Assembly: GCF_051622035.1 (NCBI RefSeq) | Contig: NC_135360.1 | Coordinates: forward strand, 32,071,206 to 32,135,205 | Length of the DNA stretch: 64,000 nucleotides | Reading direction: 5' to 3' | DNA from: Arctopsyche grandis | Lineage: Eukaryota > Arthropoda > Insecta > Trichoptera > Hydropsychidae | In this document: piece after piece, positions 1-23,009 of the stretch | Position numbering within the stretch: position 1 is the first letter of the stretch | How the letters are laid out: each line of letters opens with the position of its first letter | Notes under the pieces: generated by a model | What the model was told of the DNA's origin: nothing | Database searches by the model: none | What the model saw: the letters and a program-made list of their open reading frames with translations, nothing else | Position numbers and translations under genes: made by a program

Positions 1-1172
1 GAAAAATAATGTACAAAAAAATATATTTTTGAATTTCAAAATTAGCTATATAATTGATTAAAAGTATTTTAAAGCAATAAAAATCACAATTAATTGAAAA
101 AAACATCTGAAAATTGATTCTAATACTCACTTATGGCACAGCAATCCTAGATTTTGAGTTAAATACTGCAAAAGCTAAAAATCTGTAAAAATTGCGTAGC
201 TTTTAAACGCTCATATCTCATTAACAAAAGAAAACCAAGAAAACTGTCTTTTTAGTTTTTTTTTGGTTCAGAGATGAGATATGATTTTTTGAGATTCGGA
301 GATATATGTATGTGTTTGTTAAATCGCGCGATTTTTCTATATCTTGGTGTTGTTCGGTCCATATCTCAAAATCTGTCAATTTCATGTTCAAAACGAATAT
401 TGGAATCTATAGTCGGGTATTTTATCTTTCATTTGTAGTACTTTTCAGCGTTCAAATCACTCTAAGTAGTCGTTCAGTTCATATCAAAAGTCAAAAGTAC
501 AAAAGTAGAGAGTTCTTTGAGTGGTACCCAAGATAAGGACAGAAGGGAGTAAGAAAAATATTGAGCGTTGATTTGAGTTGAATGATGACTACATATGATG
601 AATTAGAATAGAAGATAAATAAAGGAAAAATACTATCAAAATAATTTTATTTTTGTTCTAAAATAATACGAGCACACATTTTAAACTAAACTTAAACTCA
701 AACACACATACATTAAAATCTCATTTTGATCATATTATAATAGATACATACATATGTAATTGTTCTACATACGTAGTTTCACAAATAAAAAAAATAAACA
801 ATTAAAAACATATATTTCTAAATTAAATAAGCGATACGAAAAAAAATCACTATTTGGTATTGAAACGTTTACACTACATACATACATAATACTTGTGGGT
901 TTCAAATACGTGCATACCTTTTATAAAAATTAGATACAATTATGCACACGTTGCAATTATTTAGCACCTAATCGAAAAAGGACGTACATATGTACATAGA
1001 TACATATTTATATATAAATACTAGCTATTGTATTTAAAAACGATAATACTAGCTTACATAGTCGAACGCGCGCACACCGAATTCTTTCCATGCTAATTCT
1101 CTCTAACAGTTTATGGAAATTCAATTATAATATATGTACAAGTATTTATTTTATTTTAATATTATTTTTAAA
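1..1172. other. AT-rich flank, no gene seen
   Basis: Very AT-rich sequence downstream of the glucose dehydrogenase gene. Only short unconvincing reading frames occur on either strand. The bases just before 1173 would hold the 3' UTR of the minus-strand gene: overlapping AATAAA-type signals can be read on the minus strand around 1145-1155. Nothing else is recognised. Confidence 0.6.
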
Positions 1173-12022
<10,850 letters not shown>

Positions 12023-12040
12023 CTGTGAAGTGAAAAACAT

Positions 12041-12287
12041 ATATGAAACTTCAATTTAATTAAAAAAAAAGAAGCTGATAGAAAAATATGCTACTGCAAT
12101 ATATACTGCATGTGTTGTAGATAGAACTTTCGATTTAAAGGCTATAAATTCTATTTAAAAGTCAACTAATAAGCGATACGCATTAAATAACCCAAATGCG
12201 TTTAGATATCGTAGGTCTACTACACCAGTGAATCAAATTCATTGCTTGATCTTAATTGCGTCTGATGATATAATGTTTTTATTTATG
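12041..12287. promoter_or_regulatory. Region just upstream of the Gld coding start
   Basis: The minus-strand ATG at 12022-12020 directly follows an acceptor (TTTTTCACTTCACAG), so this stretch is probably intron sequence with the promoter and 5' UTR exon further upstream. No core promoter motif can be assigned with confidence. Confidence 0.35.
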
Positions 12288-12775
12288 ACTAGTGTTGTGC
12301 CTGTTGATTTCAATGGGTGGTTTCAGAATGGAATTGATACACGAATTTAGATAAAGTTATTTCTTATATATAAATATAATGTAAGGTAATTTATAATGTA
12401 AAAAATTGAGTGCGCGCATTACACGCTCACCGATCCTACCCGTTCACCCGTTCGAAATGATGAATGAATGTGTGTGTGTGTGTACGATCCCGCGCATCTG
12501 ACGCTCACGCTACCCGTTCCAACTCAGACGCTCAATATCAGGAGCACATGTCAGACGCTCCACCCCCCCACTTCCCTGCTGCCCCGCATCCTCGCTTCCC
12601 CGCGTCTCCTCGACACGATCGGTCGCTACGCCACATCCCTATGCATAACATATTCTAAATTTGTTTTTGTGAAATCTCCATTATTTTCCACGCACCCGAC
12701 ACATACACACCTACATACCCACAAACATGCATCGCGTCCTTTTTTTTATATATATTAATACAATATTTTTTTAAG
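12288..12775 (+). repeat. Dispersed repeat D, uninterrupted copy
   Basis: Starts GACTAGTGTTGTGCCTG, passes AGATAAAGTTATT, GAGTGCGCGCATTACACGC, a GTGTGTGTG block, CCCGCGCATCTGACGCTCAC, CGACACGATCGGTCG and ends near CATGCATCGCGTCC. It serves as the uninterrupted reference for the split copy at 7800-8915 and the 5'-truncated copy at 45385. Confidence 0.75.
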
Positions 12776-12808
12776 CAATGAATTTTACAATAATAATTTT
12801 ATATGATA

Positions 12809-13485
12809 TACTAGCTGAACCCGGCATGCGTTGCAATGCCACAATAACGCATGCAATTCCCGTTCCTTTTCCCGTTCCCGTTTCCGTTCCCGTTTCCGTT
12901 CCCGTTTCCGTTCCCGTTTCCGTTCCCGTTTCCGTTCCCGTTTCCGTTCCCGTTCCCGTTTCCGTTCCCGTTTCCGTTCCCGTTTCCGTTCCCGTTCCCG
13001 TTGCGTTCCCGTTTCAAGTGATGGTTGGAGCTCAACTAACGTCTCTTCAAAGCCGTGTCATCATTAAAGCCCGGACCCAGAGGGTGCCGCGTATTGTTCA
13101 AATGTTGTAAATGCATTGTTAAAGGTTTGCCGAACCTTTTTTACAAAGGATTTACAACAATGGAACAATGGGCGGCACCTTGGCTATCCTACCTCTAGTC
13201 ATCATAAACCAACTGGTAACGTGGTTACCAACGAACACATTTCCTTGACTACACAATGGCGCTTCAAACTTTCGCATCGGTATAATGGTAATTACGCATA
13301 TTATTATTAATATTTTTTTCCCGTTTTTTGTCACAATAAGCTTCCCGGACATGCATACAACAAATTCTGAAAGTTCCATCGTAATCGGTTGAGTGGTTTA
13401 GGAGCCTATACGAGACAGACAGACAGACAAACAGACAAAGAGACATTAAATTTTTTATACATACATACATATATATGTAGATAGA
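12809..13485 (+). repeat. Dispersed repeat A with expanded CCCGTTTCCGTT minisatellite
   Basis: Begins ACTAGCTGAACCCGGCATGC, carries a perfect-looking array of CCCGTT/TCCGTT hexamers at about 12858-13012, then GGTAACGTGGTTACCAACG, and ends TCGTAATCGGTTGAGTGG followed by a (GACA)n run and GATAGATA. The other copy, at 44440-45378 on the minus strand, has only about three hexamers, so the array expanded here. The 3' end resembles the short-tandem-repeat ends of RTE-like or Helitron-like arthropod repeats; the class is not decided. Confidence 0.7.
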
Positions 13486-14075
13486 TAATGACGATATTAA
13501 ATTTTTTTTAAGTTGTGACCTCTTGGAACATTTTTGACCCAATTCAATAGCTACAGATCTCAACGATTACTATAAAGTACATATAAAATAATTACTTTCG
13601 TTTTTGATATCGTTACAGATCGCCACGCTCTGCAGATCTTTTGTTTACGAATTGCCAAATATCCGATCTATATACTGATTTTTTTCAAATTAAATTATGA
13701 TTTCACACAATCGACTAACTGTCATTTTTATTATATTACGTATTGAATAAATCCAAAGTAAAAAAAATAATAATTCAACGTTATCTAGGCCATATCAAAA
13801 GTCATCTAGGTGACAGCAATTTGCCACGGTTTTAAACGAGATCAAACGCTTTATATTATATTACATATGTTTAAAAGTACAGTATATGTAGTTAGTGTGC
13901 AACGAAATGACCCTGTAGTAATGCAGATCCGCTTGGGAAGCAAATCAGCGAACCCTTCGAAATACAGACACGACAATTTGCGAAACGATTGTGGGAACGT
14001 TGATATCCATCCATAAACACGAATGCTCGCTTGTGTTAAAATTAGACGCTTAAAATGCGTAACATACACCATTTT
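13486..14075. other. Unassigned intergenic sequence
   Basis: Unique-looking intergenic DNA with short overlapping reading frames on both strands near 13.8-14.08 kb. None has a recognisable motif. Confidence 0.4.
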
Positions 14076-14078
14076 AAT

Positions 14079-14428
14079 ATACAAGTCGCTGAATTACGAG
14101 ACACTGAAAACTCGCAAATTAACGAGACATCTATGAATTGTACATACATTTTATTGTACATTAATCATACTCCAATAGTGGTGACATAGTAGGTAGAAAG
14201 GTTTTTAGCCAATTTTTAATCGGGAACCGTTTCAACAATGAAATCAGAGAAAATTGACAAACTCTGATAGGAAACGATCGACCTGGAGTCACATATATCC
14301 AGGTCTGACCGGCAGCACTACATATATACTCAGATAAATTCTTTTCAATCGAGGTCAGGTCATGAGATCGAACCCGGCGTCTCTCGGTGTTAGGCAGAAG
14401 CTTAACGACCGAGCTATGCTGCTGGCTA
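14079..14428 (-). mobile_element. SINE, B type, lacking the tail hairpin
   Basis: Minus-strand copy with CAAGTCGCTGAATTACGAGA, the shared body and tRNA-like head CCGAGCTATGCTGCTGGC. Closely similar to 46098-46523. Confidence 0.8.
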
Positions 14429-14594
14429 ATATACAGATAGACACATTAAGGAGCTCTCAACAAGTTTTGATTTTAAAATAATAAGATTTTCTAAAAAAAA
14501 TCAGTCCCGCCATGGTCAAAAGGCCATTGTGAGTGTGTTACGTATTTTAGGGGAGTTTCTAGTTCCCGCAAGTCACCCAGTGTGGTCAGGCTCT

Positions 14595-14905
14595 TAAGTT
14601 GGCGCGGTTATGTCGGTGTGGTTTTTTACCGCGCGCTTAAGTCGGGGTACATTGATGTATAATACACATAGATGGGCCCTGACGTGTGATTTTGGTCGGA
14701 GATCTTGTCTTCACTAACTGAGGGGTGCGGGGGGTTTAACTAGCGGGGAAGTTGGGTTTTTTTCCCTACGACGCAGCGGTACCTACCTACCTACTAAGAG
14801 AAACTGTGCATGCGCCATGTATTTTGCATGCGCCAAAAGGGAGACCAGTATAACACGTGAGGGCGGATCTAGTGTATTATACATCAATGTCGGGGTACCC
14901 TTCTG
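14595..14905. repeat. Fragment of the GACAAAACCGCG-type foldback arm
   Basis: Sequence such as GGCGCGGTTATGTCGG, ACCGCGCGCTTAAGTCGGGG matches the right arm of the 24.98-26.40 kb element. It is interrupted by a MITE and continues for a few bases after it. Confidence 0.5.
14652..14886. mobile_element. MITE with 10-bp target duplication
   Basis: GTCGGGGTAC is present immediately left of 14652 and again immediately right of the element. The ends ATTGATGTATAATACAC and GTGTATTATACATCAAT are perfect inverted repeats, and similarity continues inward (ATAGATGGGCCCTGACGTG versus the complement of CACGTGAGGGCGGATCTAG). A 9-10 bp duplication fits Mutator-like elements. No transposase is present. Confidence 0.65.
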
Positions 14906-15407
14906 CCATACAAATGTTCGTTGTGAGCGTGGCGCGCTTTGTATGGGAGTTTTTGGCATAACGGTGACTTTAAATTCTCGTTAATCAGTCAACACTTAAT
15001 GTCTTTGATTAGACATAATCGGCCTAATCAAACTTCAATATTGACTGAATATTGAGCGTTAATTTTATAAAATAATAAAAAAAACCGTTTTTCATAATTT
15101 TTAGATATGAGCCATTCTATTTAAAAGTGGTGAAAGTCCAATTTTCAGTTCAAAAACTGTTGAGCTTGAGTTCTAGTCAGTCAAACATACGGTACTGATA
15201 AGATCTTGAGAATTTTCCAATTTTTCGGTGTCCTAACTCTTAACAATACATCGGTATCCTAACTCTTAGTTTCTCTCAAATTTAAGCTATGAGCATCTCA
15301 AATTTGTTTCTTTTAAAAATGCTACCCACATAATGTATTATTCGCAAATTTGTTGTGTATTTAATTTTTTTGAACTGTCTATAGATGTCTCTATTGTATT
15401 TGATATA

Positions 15408-15805
15408 ACCAGCAGCGTGGACTAGTTGTTAGCATATTATGCTTTCGAGCAGAGTGGTCACGGTTCGATTCGCACTAGTAGCTGTTGGCCAGACCTTGGT
15501 TTGTGCCTCCAGGTCAATTGTTTCCTATCAGAGTTTGCCAAGTTTACTGATTTTCATTGAAACGGTTCCTGTAAATTTTCATTTCCTTTCCAATCTCTCT
15601 TGCAAATCTCAAGTTATTCAGTGTGTTGAGGTTCACCAATTTCTATAATAAAATTTCTCCATAGATGTCACTGTGGATGATGTTTGTATAAAATGCTTGT
15701 ATTGATTGTATTGTATTGTATTGTATTAGTACACTCGTCGCTTTGGAGCGATCTGTAAAGGCGAGTGTAGATGTTCCATTGAAATAAAATAAAATAAAAT
15801 ATATT
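15408..15805 (+). mobile_element. SINE, A type, full length
   Basis: ACCAGCAGCGTGGACTAGTT head with box A-like TGGACTAGTTGTTAGC and box B GGTTCGATTCGC, central body GTTTGCCAAGTTTACTGATT, then GATGTCACTGTGGATGATG, tail hairpin 15730-15769 (8-bp stem TACACTCG/CGAGTGTA) and an (AATAA)n tail. Confidence 0.9.
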
Positions 15806-16085
15806 GCTATGACGTACGGATGTACATAAAATAAATAAAACATACTTTTATGCTATGAATATAGACTTTTGTTTTAAAAGTCTGAAAGAGAATTAAAAAT
15901 AATACTAAAATTATAAGTGCCTTTTATAATTTCTTATTTTTTATCTATTTTAATTTTACGTCCATTTATGTAATATGTATATACAACAAGTAAGTATTCA
16001 AATGCAACCTATTATCAGTGCTCACTTCTACACACATTTGCAATAGTAAATATGTGACCTATAGCAGTCGTTAACAATAAATAAC
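15640..16085 (+). repeat. Segment duplicated at 32.22-32.73 kb
   Basis: The 3' half of the SINE plus about 280 bp of downstream sequence (AAATAAATAAAACATACTTT, TCTGAAAGAGAATT, CACACATTTGCAATAGTAAA) recurs at 32222-32725 in the same order and orientation. Confidence 0.7.
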
Positions 16086-16089
16086 GATA

Positions 16090-16640
16090 ATGATACTTTG
16101 CACATACTCCTTCACTGTTTGCATTGTGTATAGTAATAACAACACAGCTAGAAATGGTTGGCAATCGCTTAAATGTCATAACGACGAACAGAGAAGAGTT
16201 GAGAGTACCTTAAAAAAGGCCTCGCAACCAACGAAAGTGAACTACTTAACTGGCCTAATGAAAGATCAAGGTTTTACACTCGCCATAAAAACAATAGGTC
16301 ACGTGTACACGCACTTAAACCCACCTGAAAAACAGTGGACCAAGTCGGATCGTTTGAAAATAATCAGTTTGGTACATTCTTCGAACGCTCAGTGGCCTCA
16401 GATTACAATCGCCGATTTAACTAAACGAGATAGAGTCAAGTAATAGTTCGTTATAGAGAAGTGGTTTAATTATTACGCGCGTTGCGTTTTCTTTTTCGCA
16501 TTTTTATCACCGTTGTATAATTATTTTGACATGACGGAGGTATTGCGACATCGGTTGGCGCAAGTCGTAAAAAAATATATTGCGCAATTTTACACGTGGC
16601 CGATTCGGGGTAGTTTTGCGAGACTTCCTACGGAGAAATG
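16090..16640 (+). pseudogene. Myb/SANT-like reading frame, broken or a single exon
   Basis: Open from about 16126 to 16440 and again to 16639 in the same frame, separated only by TAA TAG at 16441-16446. The segment around QWTKSDRLKIISLVHSSNAQ, then W, then ITIADLTKRDRVK and VIEKWFNYY has tryptophans spaced 18 and about 22 residues apart, as in Myb/SANT repeats. Composition is less AT-rich than the flanks. Two readings are possible: a pseudogene with two stops, or an internal exon from an acceptor (TTGCATTGTGTATAG, ending 16125) to a donor (CAA|GTAATA, near 16440). Function is unknown and the Myb resemblance is weak. Confidence 0.35.
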
Positions 16641-18040
16641 AACTCGGTGCAGTAAAAAATGCAATATATGTTACGTTCTAGTATAGAAAGTTGTGTACAG
16701 AGAAATGTTATAATAATAGAATTATTAAGCGTCATATTATTGTCAAGTGAAAAATGTCCACAGACCTTTTCAAATCATTTTGGCATCATGTGTCATGTCG
16801 ATCGCCAGCATTTTACATAAAATTTCAGGGGTGGCACTAGAGAAATGTAAAAATTATTTTTAAATAAATGTAAAAACATTTGTCTTGGTGGCGCCGAATA
16901 CTCAATTATAATTATAAATTATAATTATAAATATAAATATATTTAATTATAATTATATTAATAACCAATTATTTATTTTTGATATCGGATAAGCATACCT
17001 TTTGTTGCGAACAATGAAAAACAAATCGACATGTTTTTCATTCCTCATATAAGGCATCATATAAGGCTTTGCCTTCACTTCTATCATCTTGTTTATTAGT
17101 TCTATTTAATTTTTTTCTTAAAAAAGGATTACACATTGCAATTGGACAGGTTCAATATGAATTATATTATGTGTAGAACCGAGAAATGTTATAATAATAG
17201 AAGTGGCTTTAGGCGTTTTATTGTTGTCAAGTGAGGATTGTCCACAGACAATCCTAAATAATTTTAGCATCAGACGTATTTGATGCTTGGTACTCGACAT
17301 ACATACATATGTCCGATAAAAGCTTCTCTGTTTGTTTATATTACTCGCAAGATGTCAAGTGCATCGTTAAAAATTGCACGATGCATTCAAAAACACACAA
17401 TAAACAACATGGGATACATTTTTATAAGTAAATTGATCATTTAGGTAACATATTATTCAATTAAAATCGTAGTTTAACAGTTTTTAAAAGTGTCATGGCG
17501 ATCGCCCGCATTCTACATAAAATTTCAGGGGTGGCACCATAGAAATGTAAAAATTATTTTTAAATGAATGTAAAAACATTTCTCTTGGTGGCGCCGAATA
17601 TTCAATTATATTAATAACCAATTATTTAAGTTTAATTTATATAACCATCGTTCATTTTATATTATACATATTTTTGTTGAAACTATACATTACACGTTAA
17701 TTTAACATTTCCCAAGGGCAGACAAATAAAAAAAAGAGGATAAAAATAATCCGCCAACTGAGAAAAGAAACTGATTGGCCACCAACGCACAACACCACCA
17801 TATATTCAAATTGTAAATAAATCTATATCAAAATAAAACTTTAATTTCTACAGTGAATATGTGATGACCCTGATTATATTCCATGCATTGAAGCGTAGTA
17901 ATGGAGACGTCCCGCTTATTATTGACACAAGCAAAGCATTGGTAAAGGCACTTCTATTATTATAACATTTCTCTGCTCGGTACAGTAAAAAAATGCAATA
18001 TATGTATGTTACGTTCTAGTATAGAAATATGTGTAGTGTT
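16640..18040. repeat. Composite of two related MITE-like copies
   Basis: The second copy, about 17172-17990, has inverted ends: ACCGAGAAATGTTATAATAA on the left and its complement TTATTATAACATTTCT with GCTCGGT on the right. The first, partial copy at 16700-17000 shares AGAAATGTTATAATAATAGA and the internal GGGGTGGCAC ... GGTGGCGCCGAAT module, which is itself near-palindromic. A 55-bp sequence with AATGCAATATATG and TTACGTTCTAGTATAGAAA flanks the block on both sides. Confidence 0.6.
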
Positions 18041-20645
18041 ACGTTCATGGCCGAATTTCTGAATCATTCGGCTCCAAGTTCACGATTGATAAGCCATAAA
18101 CATAAATATGTACATAAGCTATAAAGCGGACCAAAATTTATTACCTTATTTAAAATTGCAACAATTTTTTTATTACGACAATGTTTTAATTTTATTTTTA
18201 TTTTTATACATATAAAACTACTGAGAATTTATGACAAATATACATATATTAATAGCTACAATTTTGTTTAATTATAATAATTTAGAACGGAAACATTGCA
18301 TTAGTTATATTGAACCAACAAACAATCACATTAGGTACGCTGTGTTGATTTCTATACGTTTTTGTTTCTAATTTAACGGTAAATAGTCTAATTTATTAAC
18401 CACATTCAAAAACTTGTAGCATGTTCATGATTATTTTTCATTTTAATTTATTTTTTTTAGATGTTATAAGTATTTAAAATTGGGCGATTCATTTTGGTTC
18501 GTTTTTAGTGTGAAGTGCAATGATGTACCAATTTCAATCCATTTTAATTTTAATTAAACGTAAATTGGTACAATTTATTTTTTTAAATTAAGAAAAACTA
18601 TAGCATTTTTATTATTTTGATTACAAAAAAATGTATTTTGAATATCATTTTTAAATGTTGTGTTTGTTTAAAGTAAGGTGATTCATTTTGGTCCACTTAT
18701 CATGAAGTGAAGTGATGGTTGTACATTTGTCGATTCATAACAGCGTTGTCATTAAAGATTCATCGATCGGATCGAATAGGGCTTTCCGAGAATTCTTGAA
18801 ATGTTTTATGCAAAATTTCACCACGATTTGCGTCAGAATTTGGTCATTAATTCGTGATGACCGATCATGGCGTGCGATCGTGCCCAACGACCGATTCGAC
18901 ACCCGAAATCGCGAAAGCAAAAGATAACCACTTTCTTCCGGTTTAACGTACGCGAAAACGACACATATATAGGAGCGAATACGTAAGAATATACCTACAT
19001 TTCTTTTTAGCGTTTTTGAATTGAAAATGCAAAGTTATAACAAAAGTTATGACCGTACGTTGACATTGTCGCGCTGTAGAGAACAATGGCCGCGCTTTCT
19101 AGCATTAGTACGTCTTCCTTCGGAAACGCTTTTACTCTCGACCGATCGTTATGTTGATTCCACATTGTAAAATATTGTAAACAGACAGTTATAACGACGG
19201 TTTGCATTAGAACACGTGCTGTAATGACACACGTGGCCAATGGCCTAAGATTTTCTTACCGAAGATGTTGAATATGTATGTTTGTATGCGACCACCTATG
19301 TATGTAGGTACCTCTTAGAAAGGTCAAAAATGTTGTGCCCACTATTCTGTCCACACCCCTGAACGTATCAAGCTGAAAATTTATATTTGTATTCTTTATG
19401 TACTAACTTAGAGCTGATAAGGTTTTGGTCAGAATTCGTAAACCGGAAGTAGTATTTTTTTTAAAAACAATATTTCATTATTTTATTTTGACCTTTTAAA
19501 TTATTTTAATATTTTTGATACTTATTGTGTATAATACTAATAGTGATTTTAAGTAATAAAAAAAATTGAACAAAATACGACAACCGGAAGTAGAACTTTT
19601 GTCTTGTGCAAGTTTCCATATATTTACGCTCAATTTGTATCGAAAATGCTGTCATAGCTATTAGTATTTCATAATGCGGCCGGTTATATGCCAGTTATAT
19701 TTATGCAATTTTTATAACTAGAAGAAAGATGAGTATAATGCTGAAAATGTTTGGAAATGATGAACATTGAAGATAGTCATGAAATATGAATACTTTTAAA
19801 TTTATTCCGACTAAATTATGAACCAAAATATTTTGAGTTTCTATTGATTATTTGATTTTTATTTATTTTCGAAGGCAATTGACAATCACTGCAGAGTATA
19901 TTTCGCTCATAAATTTGCTATAAAATTTATTAATTAAGATTGAAAAGTGAGCTCAATATAATTTATTTTATATGGTAGTTGGAAATTACTGCAGAGCATA
20001 TTTCATTAGTTTAATAACTATAAAATTGAATAATTTAGATCAAAAAGTATATGGAAAGTAAAATCTATTCCAATTCAAACAGTTCCGCATTTACTTGGCT
20101 AGTAACTTAAAATTACATCGATCAGTTGTGATTTTAAATGCTTAGTAAATAAAATGAACGGTCAGTAATAATAATAAATGATTATATATAGTTATAGTAC
20201 ATATATCGATTGATTAGTATTTTTATTCAATTGTCAGTTTATTTTGACAGTTTGCTTGTAATTTGATATATTATATAATGTGCTATTGCGAAAACAGGTA
20301 AACGGTTTAATCTTTTAATTTAACGGTGTAATCGTATAATTTAACAAAAATATTTACAGACCGACTGCAATTAATAGCTCATCAAACAGAAATTGCCATT
20401 TGAAAAAATTTAATTTTAGATTGGAAAAACTCTTAGTTTTCATACGTTGTTGTTCGATGTAAACAAACCATTATCAACGTCCGGTTTCGACGGTAAAATA
20501 CGGTTATTTACTTTCTAACCGCTCAATTATCAGTTAATACAAAAAGTGTGACATGTGTAGACATAACGAGCAATATAATACACGTAACAATAATTGGTAT
20601 TGATTTTATTTATGCATTTACAGGATGTATTATATCATTTTACAT
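18041..20645. other. Long AT-rich intergenic stretch
   Basis: No gene is recognised. Weak internal duplications are visible: GATTCATTTTGGTT near 18488 and GATTCATTTTGGTC near 18680, and two copies of ACTGCAGAG(T/C)ATATTTC near 19900 and 19990. The reading frames at 18712-18927 and 19007-19240 have no recognisable motif. Confidence 0.4.
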
Positions 20646-20648
20646 TTA

Positions 20649-21060
20649 AGCCAGCAGCGTGGCTTGGTGGTAGCGTTGATACTAAGCACCGCGAGGTCAC
20701 TGGTTCGATCCTGTGAGCTGACCTCGAAAATAATTTATTCTGAATATACTTTTAAATGCTGTTGGTCAGATATTTGTTATTCCAAGTCAATTGTTTCCTA
20801 CCAGAGTTTGCCAATTTATATGATTTCATTTTTGAAGCAGTTCCTCTATCAAATTGGCAAAAACCATCCTGTGTCACCACTCTTTGAATATGATTTTCAA
20901 AAATGTATTATCTGTAATATAGATGTGTCACTAGTTCTTATATATAGTATTTGTATTATGCTTAAATGTCTCTATTCTTATATATATAGTATTTGTATTA
21001 TGCTTAAATGTCCGTATTCTTATATATAGTATTTATATTATGCTTATATGTCTGGTCATT
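20649..21060 (+). mobile_element. SINE, B type, with a 3-fold 45-bp repeat near its 3' end
   Basis: Head CCAGCAGCGTGGCTTGGTGG, box B TGGTTCGATCCTG, body AGAGTTTGCCAATTTATATG and CACCACTCTTTGAA. From about 20938 a unit containing TTCTTATATATAGTATTTGT and ATTATGCTTAAATGTC is repeated three times, followed by a degenerate tail. Confidence 0.75.
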
Positions 21061-21199
21061 GGCAAATATGTAAATAAATAAAAATAATAATGAAATAATC
21101 ATATACATATATATCGCTATTCTGTGTGTCTGTGTAAGATAACGCTCACCGTAAAACACGAATAAAGTAGTCAACAAAACGTATGAATATAATAACAAA

Positions 21200-21320
21200 A
21201 GAAAAAAAACTTCTATATATTCTGTTTGCTACCAATATTTTCTCTAGGCTAATGTAGTAACAGATCAACAAAAAACTTCTATATATACTGTTTGCTACTC
21301 ATATTTTTTCTAGGAAAATT
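21200..21320 (+). repeat. Two-copy tandem repeat
   Basis: AAAACTTCTATATATTCTGT with GTTTGCTACCAATATTTTCT at about 21208-21250 is repeated with a few changes at about 21271-21315. Confidence 0.55.
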
Positions 21321-22134
21321 AGTCTCTGAGCATTTACCGCCATCTATTGAAAATTTATTTAATTAATAATAATTTTTTCTATTGGTGTTTTATATTGCTT
21401 ATTTGTTGGTAGGTAGTTAATTTTTACCTTTTTTTTCATATTAAATATGAATATTAAATCAAAAATATTTGCGTGCGGATCGAACACAGCACCGACACAT
21501 TACTTTTAATTATTTTTTATTTATTAACTTAATATGCCATAGCCATGCGATGATATTTCATCGGGTGCGATACTAGTAAAATATGTACATGGTACAGAAC
21601 AACAAGGGTTGTTATATGATTTTGAATTAACAGGAATGATTCAAATAGCAGTCAAAAAAGTAATTGAATGGTTCATTTCTGGAACATTCCACACCTCTAT
21701 GTATGCAATTATCCATTATCAGTAAAATGATTGCGTAAGATACACTAGCACTGTCGATAAGTGTGGGTATCTTACGCCGGAAAATTGTAATATTTTTTTC
21801 GTACGAGTGGTGCGTGATGGTTTGAAAAGTGTTCATGAGAATGGGGTCGAGTTTGCAGAAGGAGAACGAAAGTCATTCAGAACGTTTTCGGAACAATAGT
21901 TCAACGGCGATTTCGTTACGCGCCAGTATGCAATAACGTGTATTAGTATTTATATCATAAAGGCCAGTTACTGATTAAATCGCTCGCAATTATTAATTTG
22001 ATCAAAAATGACCGAGAACCATCGAGCTCGTGGAAGTCAATGTCTCAACCGTAGCAAGTTGTTTGGCCCAATGGAACTATGTATGTATGAATGTACGTTA
22101 CGTATGTAGCATTGAACTGGGTTTCCCACTCCAC
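21321..22134. other. Unassigned intergenic sequence
   Basis: Intergenic DNA with no recognised gene or repeat. Confidence 0.4.
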
Positions 22135-22857
22135 TAGGGTTTCTGACCCGGGTCGGCCCGGGACAAACATTCCCGGGAATTCACGGAATTTTTGTTGTCC
22201 CGTGTCCCGGGAATTCTTATCTCGAATCCCGGGAATTGGATTTATAAAAATATTGAAAATATACAACATTTTCAAGACTGCACGAAGAGATATAATAAAT
22301 CAAATACACATATAATCGTAAAATAATCTCAACTTCGACCGAAACTGAAAGAGTTTCTTCCATTGCTAGAAATTTTTGCACCAAATCTAGAAATAGGCTT
22401 TCGGATTCTCATTTAAATATTTTAGTATTCTTAAGAAGCTATGTACTTTAAATAAGTTTACATTTATAATTAAATTTTTTCCAGTTAATAGATATATTAT
22501 GTATTGTTAACTTTTTTATATTTTGTAAATAAATATTTTTTTTACTAACCCTTTGTGGCACCAGATTTGAAACAAAAAAAATGCGCGTTGCACAGAAAAA
22601 AAAAGTTTTTTTTGTTAGTTAGAGGGACATAATATAATGCTTCAAATAGTTTTAGTTTAAGTGGTATAAATTACATCCCACCATGTAGCAAAATATAAAA
22701 AATGGGCCATTTTTGATAACGCTATGTTTCAAAGGGTTAATAAAGAATATATTAAATTGAAAAAAAATGTCCCGGGATCCCGGCAATCCCGGGAACGATC
22801 CCGGGTTCTAACCCGTGTCCCGGGAATTGAAAAAGTCCGGGGATACAGAAACCGTAC
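22135..22857 (+). mobile_element. Non-autonomous hAT-family relic with CCCGGGAATT termini
   Basis: Left end TAGGGTTTCTGACCCGGG and right end, complemented, TACGGTTTCTGTATCCCCGG are similar. Flanks CACTCCAC and GACTCCAC look like an 8-bp target duplication with one mismatch. Repeated CCCGGGAATTC-type sequence fills both ends. Near 22328-22440 the plus strand encodes a fragment with STSTETERVSSIARNFCTKS then RNRLSDSHLNILVFL, which matches the C-terminal dimerisation region of hAT transposases. The middle is deleted. Confidence 0.7.
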
Positions 22858-23009
22858 GACTCCACACACCCCCAAATCAGTAGGTAGAATCGAAATCGTA
22901 TTATAAGGAGGAGTAGGTGCTTTGCATGTTTGTTTGTGGATATGTTATAGTGTCAAGACAGGTCACCCTAAATCGAGAATGTTGCTAACTGTGTACATAT
23001 GTATACCTA

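Noticed and set aside
12778..13110. Open frames with Val-Pro, Arg-Phe or Asn-Gly repeats on both strands
   Set aside because: They are translations of the CCCGTT/TCCGTT minisatellite, open in several frames because of the repeat period.
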